From positions 1 to 30,365 of the forward strand of contig JAEYSE010000014.1 in NCBI GenBank assembly GCA_023435025.1: 30,365 nt of DNA. The letters are read 5' to 3'. Both the position numbers and the translations under genes were made by a program. The notes beneath the pieces were generated by a model, which saw only the letters and a program-made list of their open reading frames with translations, was not told the origin of the DNA and did no database searches. Below are positions 1 through 7,777 of the stretch, one piece after another; positions within the stretch are counted from its first letter, which is position 1; every line of letters starts with the position of its first letter. Source of the stretch: Bacillota bacterium. Lineage in GTDB: Bacteria > Bacillota > Clostridia > Christensenellales > CAG-138.

Positions 1-1397
1 TTCAGTTTTTCAAACAAGTCCTTCCGATAGAACAAAAGCTGTGCCGTATGGCTAAAGGGCAGCGCATGGAAACGATCCCTATAGTAACAATGCTCCCGCA
101 GCACGTCATCCGAAAACATATGTTTCAAGGCCCCATGGTCGGGCAGAAGCTCAGTCAACTCCTGCACATAGCCCCCCAGCATCAGCTCCTTATACCACGC
201 AAGGTCAAACGTGAACACATCATATTCGCCCGAAGGGACGCCGTGTTGAATTTCTGTAAGCATTTCACGGTAGGGCTTAAGCGTAAATTCGGCGTCAATG
301 CCCGTACGCTTTTTAAAATCCGAAACCAGGGAGAGTACCGAAGTGCTCGAAGGCGCGTCCTGCAGCAGCACACGGATGCGCTTATTCTCCCCGCAGCGAA
401 CTAACGGGGGAAGCGCCGCCCGCTTTTCGGCCTTGCCCCAAATGACAATGCGTCTACCGCCCTTGTCTTCCCCTTCCTTTATGATGCCCTCTAGCAAGTC
501 AAACGCAGCCTCACCCATGGGTGCGTAGGGCAGGAGTACCTCTGTTGCCCCGCCATTGCCGCTGCGTGTCCAATCCTCAGCCTCAAATGAGATCACTTCC
601 GGCTTTTCGTCGCCTTCGGTTACTTCAAGTGCGCGGAGTACGCCCTCCGCCAGCCTGTGTCCGGAAACATAGATGACTTCCGGCGGTTCCGCCACATTCA
701 TCAGGCGAATGGCTGCGCGCATAGCGCTTTCCTTATTGGCGTTCACAGCTTCAACGAAGCTGCTTTTGATGTCCATTTTTGCCTTGTGGAGGGCGTTAAA
801 ATAGCTTTCCAGGCACTCCGCCTCAAAGGAAAACTCCTTGGGCCCCGTCACGATGGCGATGCGGCGCTTACCTCGCGCCATTGTGGCTTCGATGCTCTGC
901 CGGATCGCCGCCTTCACGTCCATACATACAAAATTGAACGCGTTGCCATTGAGCGCCCGGTGGATGAACACAAGGTTCAATCCGTTTTGAATGGCTTTTG
1001 TGAAAAACTCCGTATTTTCAGGCTGGCAGGTCATCAAAATCACGCCGTCGCTGTTGTACATCAACGCGCGGTCTAATATCTCCCGCTCCACGCCGGGGTC
1101 GTCCTCGGTCACCTGAAGGTAGACAGAATAACCCTGCGCCGCTGCGCGCCGGTTGATGGCATCATACAGCTTTGCGTGCGCAGGCTCTGTAATGTTAGAT
1201 AGTACCACATCGATCCGGCCCGTGTAGCTGGTTTTTAAGTTTCTCGCAAGCGCGTTGGGCTTATATCCGAGCGCCTTGATGGCCTCCTCCACTCTGCGGA
1301 TCTTATCGATGCTGACACCTTTTGACCCGTTCAAAACATTGGACACCGTGCCGTGGGATACGCCCGCGAGCCGGGCAACATCTTTCATCGTTGCCAT
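1..1397 (-). CDS. LacI-type regulator fused to ABC solute-binding domain (partial)
   Basis: The frame is open from the ATG at 1397 to the left edge, giving at least 465 residues with no stop. Residues 1-55 are a LacI helix-turn-helix (MATMKDVARLAGVSHGTVSN) followed by the hinge motif YKPNALARNL. Residues about 58-325 look like a LacI periplasmic-binding-protein-like sugar domain. From about residue 338 the sequence changes to a family 1 extracellular solute-binding protein: FKKRTGIDAEFTLKPYREM, GEYDVFTFDLAW, then LPFSHTAQLLFYRKDLFEKL. There is no signal peptide, so the whole protein should be cytosolic. A normal LacI repressor ends near residue 340, so this is a real C-terminal extension. AAAGGA lies 9 bases before the start. 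The gene diverges from the deoC block, which it probably controls (inference). The ligand of either domain is unknown. Confidence 0.87.
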   Translation of the reverse strand, partial: MATMKDVARLAGVSHGTVSNVLNGSKGVSIDKIRRVEEAIKALGYKPNALARNLKTSYTGRIDVVLSNITEPAHAKLYDAINRRAAAQGYSVYLQVTEDDPGVEREILDRALMYNSDGVILMTCQPENTEFFTKAIQNGLNLVFIHRALNGNAFNFVCMDVKAAIRQSIEATMARGKRRIAIVTGPKEFSFEAECLESYFNALHKAKMDIKSSFVEAVNANKESAMRAAIRLMNVAEPPEVIYVSGHRLAEGVLRALEVTEGDEKPEVISFEAEDWTRSGNGGATEVLLPYAPMGEAAFDLLEGIIKEGEDKGGRRIVIWGKAEKRAALPPLVRCGENKRIRVLLQDAPSSTSVLSLVSDFKKRTGIDAEFTLKPYREMLTEIQHGVPSGEYDVFTFDLAWYKELMLGGYVQELTELLPDHGALKHMFSDDVLREHCYYRDRFHALPFSHTAQLLFYRKDLFEKL

Positions 1398-1462
1398 TTC
1401 TTCACGTCCTTTGCGGGTAATAAGTGGCTGGTTTGAAATGGATTGACCAATAAACTGCTCTC

Positions 1463-1491
1463 ATCGTACCATTATTCCATGCATTGCGCAA
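1463..1491 (-). promoter_or_regulatory. Candidate promoter of the LacI-SBP regulator gene
   Basis: Read on the minus strand, TTGCGC (1491-1486) is followed by a 17-base spacer and TACGAT (1468-1463), about 65 bases before the start codon. The -35 lies inside the 8-base palindrome TTGCGCAA (1484-1491), whose central CG is typical of LacI-family operators, so autoregulation is plausible. Evidence is sequence match only. Confidence 0.45.
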
Positions 1492-1533
1492 GTTATGCTT
1501 TTAAGAGCTTCTCTTTGATTCCGCAACTTACTA

Positions 1534-1562
1534 TTGCACTCAGGAACCGGATAAGATACAAT
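1534..1562 (+). promoter_or_regulatory. Promoter of the deoC-like aldolase and first kinase
   Basis: TTGCAC (1534-1539), a 17-base spacer and TACAAT (1557-1562) form a good sigma-70/SigA-type promoter about 70 bases upstream of the aldolase start. The divergent regulator gene begins at 1397, so the two promoters share a 234-base control region. Confidence 0.6.
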
Positions 1563-1631
1563 GCATGTAATTGGAACGTATCATTATTTCTTTGCTTGTC
1601 TGGTTAAAATCGATATGTGAGGTGTTTTCAG

Positions 1632-2300
1632 ATGACCCCAACCGAAGCGGCACGGCTGATCGACATCAGCGCAGTACGCACGCATCATACCCTTTCAGAT
1701 ATTGAGGAAGTCGTCTCAATCGCCCAGGAATACCGTTTCATCAATGTGCACACGCTTCCCTGCTGGACAAAGAAGCTCAGCCATCTTCTTCGCAACGATC
1801 CGGATATATTCGTTGGCGCGCCCGTAGGCTTCCCCGGCGGCGCGCATACGACGGAGGTTAAGCTTTTGGAGGCGCGCCGCTTGATTGACGATGGCGTGCG
1901 CGAAATGGATATCGTGATGAACGTGGGCAAATTCAAAAATGGCGAATACTCCTATGTGCTTGATGAATTGCGCGCCATCATCGCCCTCGCGCCCAAAAAC
2001 GTGCTTACCAAGGTGATTATTGAAATCAACTGCCTGACGGATAAGGAGCTTGAGCATGCCTGCGCGCTTGTGATGTACTCCGGCGCGGACTTTTTAAAGA
2101 CAGGAACAGGCTGGGTACCAGGGGGCGCTAACATCGAGCGGATTGCGCGTATCCGGGAATTAACGAGCGGCCGCGTCAAAATCAAGGCGGCAGGCGGCAT
2201 CCGTACACGGCAGGAGTTTGACGCGCTGGTGGAAATCGGCGTGGACCGCTTTGGCATCAATACCGCCTCGGCGCTTGAAATTGTAAAAAGCTTCGCGTAA
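1632..2300 (+). CDS. deoC: Deoxyribose-phosphate aldolase family protein
   Basis: This 222-residue class I aldolase has the length and motifs of the DeoC family. The Schiff-base lysine is K156 in GADFLKTGTG, the second active-site lysine is K185 in KIKAAGGIRT, and the acidic residue is D93 in EMDIVMNVG. DeoC reversibly cleaves 2-deoxyribose-5-phosphate to glyceraldehyde-3-phosphate and acetaldehyde. I chose ATG 1632 because GAGGTG (1619-1624) sits 7 bases before it; an in-frame GTG at 1617 would overlap that site. Most deoC genes neighbour nucleoside genes, but here it sits between a LacI-SBP regulator and two sugar kinases. The true substrate may therefore be another deoxy- or branched sugar phosphate (inference). 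Confidence 0.85.
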   Translation: MTPTEAARLIDISAVRTHHTLSDIEEVVSIAQEYRFINVHTLPCWTKKLSHLLRNDPDIFVGAPVGFPGGAHTTEVKLLEARRLIDDGVREMDIVMNVGKFKNGEYSYVLDELRAIIALAPKNVLTKVIIEINCLTDKELEHACALVMYSGADFLKTGTGWVPGGANIERIARIRELTSGRVKIKAAGGIRTRQEFDALVEIGVDRFGINTASALEIVKSFA

Positions 2301-2310
2301 GGCAAGGGGA

Positions 2311-2580
2311 ATTGAAACCCTGCGGTCCTGAGGGCGGTTAAGGTACGCCATTGTTGCGTTGCCAACGCTCGCCGTGGCACCACCACGCCTTCGCGCCGCC
2401 GCCGCCTTGCACTCACATGCTTTTGAACCCTCAGGACTTGTAAACCCCAAAGCTGCTGATTTGAGAGCAGTTTGAGGAAGAGGAAGAAGCCATAGTGGCG
2501 CTATGGCGACTGACGATGACAACAAAATGCGCCAAATCCGCGGCTTGGGGGCTTAGGAGTTCGGCTCCCCCTGCCTTAAG
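2311..2580. repeat. Structured intergenic element, possible dispersed repeat
   Basis: This gap of about 295 bases carries no convincing gene. GTCCTGAGGG (2325-2334) is matched by its exact reverse complement CCCTCAGGAC (2428-2437), enclosing about 93 bases. Further on, GCCATAG (2489-2495) and CTATGGC (2501-2507) form a perfect 7-base hairpin with a 5-base loop. A GGGGG/CCCCC pair lies near 2547-2572. The layout resembles dispersed intergenic elements of clostridial genomes, but no second copy is present in this window, so repeat status is an inference. It would be part of the aldolase-kinase transcript. Confidence 0.4.
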
Positions 2581-2595
2581 AAAGAGGAACAGGCT

Positions 2596-4131
2596 TTGGA
2601 AATGATCATTGCATACGATCTGGGCACAGGCGGCATCAAGGCCTCCCTGTTCACAATAGAGGGACATTCGCTCGCCGACGCCTTTCAACAGTATGATGTG
2701 ACCTATCAAGCGGGCGGCGTGCACGAGCAATGCCCTGAGCTTTGGTGGCAGGGTATTCTTTCCTCCACCCGTCTGCTGCTCCAAAAAACCGGCGCATGTG
2801 CTTCCGATATCGTAGGCTTAAGCATTTCCGGACATTCTCTGGGAGTGGTCCCTGTGGACAGCTCTGGCCTTCTGCTGCGTGAAGCCACACCCATATGGTC
2901 GGATACGCGGGCATCCCTGCAGGCACAGGCATTCTTTGAAAAAGTATCGTACGAACATTGGTACATGACCACCGGCAACGGTTTTCCCGCAGAATGTTAT
3001 TCCGTATTTAAAATCATGTGGTACCGGGACAACGAGCCGGAGCTCTACAAGAATGCGTATAAAATCCTGGGTTCTAAGGATTACTGCAACCTGAAGCTGA
3101 CCGGCCGTATGTGCACGGACCACTCCTACGCTTCGGGCAGCGGCGTATATGATTTGAAGACGCACTCCTATGTAAACTCATTTATTGAGGCTGCGGGCGT
3201 AAGGCACGACCTGTTTCCGGAGCTTCTGAAATCCCATGAGGTGGTTGGAAATCTGACGCCTGAGGCGGCAAACGCCCTAGGGCTTTCCACCAATGTTCGC
3301 GTTGTGGCGGGCGGTGTCGATAATTCCTGCATGGCGCTCGGTGCAAAAGGCATCAAAAACGGCCGGGCGTATCTTTCGCTTGGCTCCTCGAGCTGGATTG
3401 CGGCGATCGGCGACAAGCCTCTGTTGGATTTTCAATACAAGCCCTTTGTGTTTGTCCATGTGGTGGATGGGCTTTACGCCTCGGCCACCAGCATATTCTC
3501 TGCGGGCAGCAGTTTCCGCTGGGTGCGGGACACGCTCTGCCCCGACCTTGTGGAGCAGGAAAGGAATGGCGAAATCGCGGATGCGTATGAGGAGATGAAC
3601 CGCCTTGCTGCGCGCTCCCCCATCGGCGCAAACGGCGTATTGTTTAACCCCAGCCTGGCGGGCGGCGCGATGATTGAGGAAACCAAGAACATCCGCGGCG
3701 GTTTCCTGGGGCTTGGCCTTGCACATGATCGATGCGATCTCATCCGCGCGTCTTTGGAAGGCATAACCTATAACCTTTATTACGCCATGACGATACTGGA
3801 AAAATATCAAGATAAATTAGACGAGTTGCTGCTCGTTGGCGGGGGCAGTAAAAGCCCGTTCTGGCGGCAGATGTTTGCGGATATTTTTCATATGGACATC
3901 ATTAAGACCAATATCGATCAGAATGCCGCCTCCCTTGGCGCTGCGGCGCTAGCAGCCTATGGCCTCGGGTATTGGGACAGTTACGATGTGATCGACCGTG
4001 TACACGAAATTCAAAGCGTAGAACGTCCGGATCCCGAACGCGCGCATTCCTACCGGCCCTATTACGAGCTTTCCCGCTATGGGGCGCATTTTATGGCGCT
4101 CTATGGCGACAAATTGGGCGCAATGGGCTAA
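2596..4131 (+). CDS. FGGY-family sugar kinase (xylulokinase-like), copy 1
   Basis: The 511-residue product has the two actin-like ATPase domains of FGGY kinases, which phosphorylate a sugar or ketose with ATP in the cytosol. The N-terminal phosphate-1 motif is AYDLGTGGIKASLF. The catalytic-base aspartate is D242 in AGGVDNSCMALG, and the C-terminal adenosine loop is LLVGGGSKSPFWRQMFAD. Its length is typical of xylulokinase (about 500). AGAGGAA (2583-2589) is well spaced for TTG 2596; ATG 2602 is an alternative that would shorten the protein by two residues. It follows the aldolase after a structured 295-base gap and ends at its own terminator. It is clearly different in sequence from the second kinase at 4316, suggesting a different substrate. 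The substrate cannot be read from sequence. Confidence 0.88.
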   Translation: MEMIIAYDLGTGGIKASLFTIEGHSLADAFQQYDVTYQAGGVHEQCPELWWQGILSSTRLLLQKTGACASDIVGLSISGHSLGVVPVDSSGLLLREATPIWSDTRASLQAQAFFEKVSYEHWYMTTGNGFPAECYSVFKIMWYRDNEPELYKNAYKILGSKDYCNLKLTGRMCTDHSYASGSGVYDLKTHSYVNSFIEAAGVRHDLFPELLKSHEVVGNLTPEAANALGLSTNVRVVAGGVDNSCMALGAKGIKNGRAYLSLGSSSWIAAIGDKPLLDFQYKPFVFVHVVDGLYASATSIFSAGSSFRWVRDTLCPDLVEQERNGEIADAYEEMNRLAARSPIGANGVLFNPSLAGGAMIEETKNIRGGFLGLGLAHDRCDLIRASLEGITYNLYYAMTILEKYQDKLDELLLVGGGSKSPFWRQMFADIFHMDIIKTNIDQNAASLGAAALAAYGLGYWDSYDVIDRVHEIQSVERPDPERAHSYRPYYELSRYGAHFMALYGDKLGAMG

Positions 4132-4174
4132 CCGTTTCCCGGGTCCCTGACGGCAGGGTGGTGGCGATTATTAA

Positions 4175-4209
4175 GGCCCTTTCCTTTGCAGCGGGAGAGG
4201 GTCTTTTTT
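4175..4209 (+). terminator. Intrinsic terminator after kinase 1
   Basis: GGCCCTTTCC pairs with GGGAGAGGGTC (10 pairs including two G-T wobbles) across a short loop, followed by six T (4204-4209). It separates the aldolase-kinase unit from the next promoter. Confidence 0.75.
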
Positions 4210-4243
4210 GCCGTTTTGCGACTTTCGTATATGCACAAAAACA

Positions 4244-4272
4244 TTGACATGCAAATTGATAACAAATACAAT
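4244..4272 (+). promoter_or_regulatory. Promoter of kinase 2 and the DeoR gene
   Basis: A consensus TTGACA (4244-4249), a 17-base spacer and TACAAT (4267-4272) lie just after the previous terminator. The spacer holds the 14-base word described at 4253, so a repressor bound there would block RNA polymerase. Confidence 0.8.
4253..4266 (+). promoter_or_regulatory. Candidate DeoR operator, site 1
   Basis: AAATTGATAACAAA fills most of the spacer between the -35 and -10 of the kinase 2 promoter. The same 14 bases recur at 6639-6652, just upstream of the next promoter. Both sites flank the DeoR gene, which makes it the natural candidate regulator (inference). Confidence 0.45.
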
Positions 4273-4315
4273 AATAAATAATAGAAAACAACACCATATA
4301 ATAAAGGAGGCCTGT

Positions 4316-5833
4316 ATGAGCGCTTACCTGATTGGCGTAGATATTGGCACACAGGGCACCAAGGCCGCTTTATTCGATACGAACCTCACCCTGCTTGCGA
4401 CTGCTTTTGAGCCTTCCCGCATCATTTCCCCGGTACCCGGGACCGTCTGGCAGGAAGCGGACGATCTGTATGGTTCCTGCGCCAATACGATAAAAAACCT
4501 GATGGAGCAAACCGGGATTTCCCCTTCCGATATCGCCGCAATCGGCCTGGACGGGCAGATGGCGGGAATTATGGGCGTGGACGCGGAGGGCGAGGCCTCC
4601 ACATATTACGATTCCTGGCTTGACATGCGCTGCGGCAAATACATGAACAGCATGCGCGAGCGCGCAGGCAAACGTGCCATTGAGATCACCGGCGGACCCA
4701 TTACGTATACACACGGCCCGAAAATCCTCTGGTGGAAGCATGAGCACCCGGAAGCTTATCGGAAGACTGCCAAATTCGTGCTGCCCCACGCCTATATCGT
4801 GGGAAAAATGACCGGCACAAAAGGCCATGACGCCTATTTTGATTATACGCTTTTGCATTTTTCGGGCTTTGGGAACAATTTAAAAAAAGAATGGTCCGAT
4901 GAACTGCTTCAAGCGTTCGGCGTAGAAAAAGAAAAAATGGCGCGCATCGTCTCGCCTTTTGAAGTGGTAGGAAAAACCACCCGCGCGTTCGCTCAGCTGA
5001 GTGGTACGATAGAAGGCATTCCTGTTGTGGCCGGATGCGGCGATACGGCGGCAAGCACTTTTGGTTCCGGCATGTTTGAACGGGATCTCGTGCTGGACTG
5101 TGCGGGTACCGCCTCCGTCATGTGCAGCGTGGTGGACGGTTTTGTGCCCGATACCCAATATGAAACAATGACCATGATGCGCAGCCCCATTGACGGGCTC
5201 TGGCTGCCCCTTGCCTACATCAACGGCGGCGGCATGTGCATCCGATGGTTCCGTGATACTTTAAGCGGAAAGCCCGCCGCTTCCTATGACGAGCTGGAGG
5301 CAGAAGCCGCCCCGCTGCCGAGCGGAAGCGAAGGGCTGCTGTTCATTCCGCATTTTTCTGGCCGCGTACTGCCCAACAATCCGAATATCAAGGGCAGCTA
5401 CCTGGGGCTCGACTTTAAACACACGCGCGGACACATGTACCGCTCCGTTATGGAAGCCGTTGCGTACGAGTACAAATATTACCTCAATGTGCTGCGTACC
5501 CTCTACCCGCAAAGCGATTTTTCGCGTATGCTGTCTATTGGGGGCGGTGCCAATTCAGCGCTCTTTAATACGGTAAAGGCGGACGTACTGGGCATCCAAG
5601 TGGAAACGTTTGAAACGGGAGAAACTGCGCTCATTGGCAGCGCGGTGATTGCGGGTATGGGCGCGGGAGCGCTTTCCGATTATAAGAAACCCATACAGGG
5701 AATTATGAAAAAGAAGCATTCGTTCTCCCCCGATCAGAACCGGTACGCCCAGTATCAACCCTATGCGGCGGCCTACCTTGCGGCGATGGAGCACATCACG
5801 CAATTTTATAAAAGCAATCCCTTTGCCATATAA
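4316..5833 (+). CDS. FGGY-family sugar kinase (xylulokinase-like), copy 2
   Basis: This 505-residue FGGY kinase starts with the ATP-binding motif LIGVDIGTQGTKAALFD. It carries the catalytic aspartate D243 in VAGCGDTAASTFGSG and a C-terminal MYRSVMEAVAYEYKYYLNVL plus SIGGGANSALFNTVKADVLG. Such kinases phosphorylate xylulose, ribulose, glycerol or related sugars. The start at 4316 is fixed by AAAGGAGG (4303-4310); the frame stays open further upstream into the promoter, so longer starts are unlikely. It shares a promoter and transcript with the DeoR repressor that follows after 24 bases. A kinase coupled to a DeoR protein fits the usual DeoR mode of sensing a sugar phosphate, here perhaps the kinase product (inference). 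Confidence 0.9.
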   Translation: MSAYLIGVDIGTQGTKAALFDTNLTLLATAFEPSRIISPVPGTVWQEADDLYGSCANTIKNLMEQTGISPSDIAAIGLDGQMAGIMGVDAEGEASTYYDSWLDMRCGKYMNSMRERAGKRAIEITGGPITYTHGPKILWWKHEHPEAYRKTAKFVLPHAYIVGKMTGTKGHDAYFDYTLLHFSGFGNNLKKEWSDELLQAFGVEKEKMARIVSPFEVVGKTTRAFAQLSGTIEGIPVVAGCGDTAASTFGSGMFERDLVLDCAGTASVMCSVVDGFVPDTQYETMTMMRSPIDGLWLPLAYINGGGMCIRWFRDTLSGKPAASYDELEAEAAPLPSGSEGLLFIPHFSGRVLPNNPNIKGSYLGLDFKHTRGHMYRSVMEAVAYEYKYYLNVLRTLYPQSDFSRMLSIGGGANSALFNTVKADVLGIQVETFETGETALIGSAVIAGMGAGALSDYKKPIQGIMKKKHSFSPDQNRYAQYQPYAAAYLAAMEHITQFYKSNPFAI

Positions 5834-5857
5834 AACGGGCAAACCAAGGAGGAAAAT

Positions 5858-6658
5858 ATGTCAAAGCAGCCGGATATCGTATTCGCAGAGGTCCGCAAGC
5901 AAACCATAATCGATATCGTCAATAAAATGGGCAAGGCGACGGTCTCCTATTTGTGCGATCATTTTTCCGTCTCGCCCGCCACCATACGCAACGATCTGAG
6001 GGAACTTGAGGAGGCGGGTGCCATCAAGCGCACGCACGGCGGCGCTATCAGCAGCAGCCGCATCAACTACGAACCCAACACCTCCCAGAAAGAGGTGGAG
6101 CATGTTGCGCAGAAACAGGCAATCGCGCGGCTGGCGGCTACATTCATCCAGCCCGGAGACGCCATTGCGCTGGATACCGGCACCACGACGATGGAGCTTG
6201 CAAAGCAGCTTGGCGGCATCGAAAACCTGACCGTCGTCACCAACGATATCCAAATCGCTTCTTATCTCGAGCACAACACGGACGTAATGATTATACTCGC
6301 CGGAGGTGCGCTAAGACGGCACTTCCACTGCACTGTGGGCCAAATGGCGATCGACAGCATCGCAAACCTCCATGTGGACAAAGCGTTTGCCGCCGCCAAC
6401 GGCGTACACCCCACCAAGGGCGTCACCACGCCCAACATGGACATGGCGGGTATTAAGACGCACATGATCGACTCCGCGGATGAAGTGTACCTGCTTGCAG
6501 ACAGCAGCAAGCTTGGGAAGTCCGCCTTTATCACATTCACTACACTCTCTAATGTTGACGTCCTGATTACCGATCAGGAAGCGGACGCGGCTTTTATCGA
6601 CGCGGTCAAGCAGATGGGTGTCGAGGTGCATTTGGCCGAAATTGATAACAAACAATAA
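5858..6658 (+). CDS. DeoR/GlpR-family transcriptional repressor
   Basis: The 266-residue protein has a DeoR helix-turn-helix at about residues 8-62, with recognition region SVSPATIRNDLRELEEAGAI and the family hallmark KRTHGGA. A sugar-phosphate-sensing DeoRC domain follows at about 80-235, with LDTGTTTMELAKQL and LADSSKLGKSAF. DeoR repressors normally release DNA when a phosphorylated sugar binds. AAGGAGGAAAAT precedes ATG 5858. The 3' end of the gene itself contains the 14-base word AAATTGATAACAAA, also present in the upstream promoter. It probably controls both its own promoter and the one at 6676 (inference). Confidence 0.92.
   Translation: MSKQPDIVFAEVRKQTIIDIVNKMGKATVSYLCDHFSVSPATIRNDLRELEEAGAIKRTHGGAISSSRINYEPNTSQKEVEHVAQKQAIARLAATFIQPGDAIALDTGTTTMELAKQLGGIENLTVVTNDIQIASYLEHNTDVMIILAGGALRRHFHCTVGQMAIDSIANLHVDKAFAAANGVHPTKGVTTPNMDMAGIKTHMIDSADEVYLLADSSKLGKSAFITFTTLSNVDVLITDQEADAAFIDAVKQMGVEVHLAEIDNKQ
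6639..6652 (+). promoter_or_regulatory. Candidate DeoR operator, site 2
   Basis: An exact second copy of AAATTGATAACAAA lies in the last codons of the DeoR gene, 23 bases upstream of the -35 of the next promoter. Related GATAA words follow at 6664 and 6678, and GATTGATA lies inside the promoter spacer at 6691. Confidence 0.4.
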
Positions 6659-6675
6659 ATATCGATAATAAACGC

Positions 6676-6704
6676 TTGATAAATAAAAGTGATTGATATA
6701 TACT
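6676..6704 (+). promoter_or_regulatory. Promoter of the dehydrogenase-to-aldolase operon
   Basis: TTGATA (6676-6681), a 17-base spacer and TATACT (6699-6704) form a strong promoter about 38 bases before the Gfo/Idh start. No terminator is visible from here to 13039, so it probably drives seven genes ending with the KDPG-type aldolase. Confidence 0.75.
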
Positions 6705-6741
6705 GTACCTACAAGCAATCGCTAAAGTTAGGGGATAGTAT

Positions 6742-7764
6742 ATGGCACATCAATCGTTGGGTATTTGTTTGATCGGCGCGGGCCGAGCGGGAATGATCCA
6801 CGCCAAGAACTTTCAGAACAAAGTGGAAGGCGCGCGTATGGTCGCCGTTGTGGACGTGGTGGAGGAAAGCGCAAAAGACGCCGCGCTTTCACTTGGTATC
6901 GATACTTATTACACCGATTATCGTCAGATGCTCAATAACCCGGATATCGACGCGGTGATTGTCGTCTCCCCCACCGACCTGCACAAGCAGATCGTCATTG
7001 ATTGCGCTAACGCAAAAAAGCATATCTTCTGCGAAAAACCCATGGCCATGAACACGTCCGAATGCGACGAAATGGTATGCGCCTGCGAAGAAAACGGCGT
7101 CAAGCTGCAGATTGGCTTTATGCGGCGTTTTGACGAAAGCTTTCAGGAAGCAAAGCGGATGGTAGATGAAGGCGCCATCGGCGACCTTGTGCTCATCCGC
7201 TCCAATACGCGCGGGCCGAGCAAGCCGCGCCCCTGGATGTATGATCTTAAAAAATCCAACGGCATCTTAGCTGAAATCAATTCCCACGACATCGACAGCC
7301 TCCGCTGGTTTGCGGGGAGTGAGATCGATACGCTCTACGCCATTGGCGGCAATTACCGCAACCCCGACGCCGTGGCGGAATATCCCGATTATTACGACAA
7401 CGTGGTCATGTCCGGGCAATTCAAAAACGGCATACAATTCTCAATAGACGGCGCAGCTTATGTGGAATACGGCTATGACTCCAAAATGGAGCTTGTGGGC
7501 ACCAAGGGCGTCTTACATGTGGGACGTACGGAAGGCGCTTTTTTGAAATGTTCCTCCAAGGAGCACGGCACTTCCTCCCCCTTTATCAACAGCTGGATGA
7601 CGCTCTTCCGCGATGCATACCTTGCGGAGGACATCGCGTTTGTGGAATGTATCCGTAACAACACCCCGCCCAAAGTAAGCGGTGTGGATGGGCGCATGGC
7701 CGTGGCGATCGTGGAAGCGGGCAACACGTCCATATTGGAAAAACGGCTTGTTCAATTATCATAA
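6742..7764 (+). CDS. Gfo/Idh/MocA-family oxidoreductase, inositol 2-dehydrogenase-like
   Basis: The 340-residue enzyme has an N-terminal Rossmann fold with GAGRAG (12-17), the family motif CEKPM with catalytic K99, and H182 in EINSHDID. At the position usually held by aspartate in this D-x3-H motif it has E178. Family members oxidise a secondary alcohol of a sugar or cyclitol with NAD(P). The overall pattern (YRQML, DAVIVVSPTDLH, IGFMRRFD) resembles inositol 2-dehydrogenases. GGGGATAGT precedes the ATG. It opens the operon with a zinc dehydrogenase and a lactonase, so its product could be a keto sugar or a lactone. Exact substrate is not determinable. Confidence 0.9.
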   Translation: MAHQSLGICLIGAGRAGMIHAKNFQNKVEGARMVAVVDVVEESAKDAALSLGIDTYYTDYRQMLNNPDIDAVIVVSPTDLHKQIVIDCANAKKHIFCEKPMAMNTSECDEMVCACEENGVKLQIGFMRRFDESFQEAKRMVDEGAIGDLVLIRSNTRGPSKPRPWMYDLKKSNGILAEINSHDIDSLRWFAGSEIDTLYAIGGNYRNPDAVAEYPDYYDNVVMSGQFKNGIQFSIDGAAYVEYGYDSKMELVGTKGVLHVGRTEGAFLKCSSKEHGTSSPFINSWMTLFRDAYLAEDIAFVECIRNNTPPKVSGVDGRMAVAIVEAGNTSILEKRLVQLS

Positions 7765-7777
7765 GGGGGAAAAACAG

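Noticed and set aside
1..1000. The solute-binding part as a separate gene from the LacI gene
   Set aside because: The frame is continuous from 1397 to position 1 with no stop, and no ribosome site with a suitable start was seen at the domain junction.
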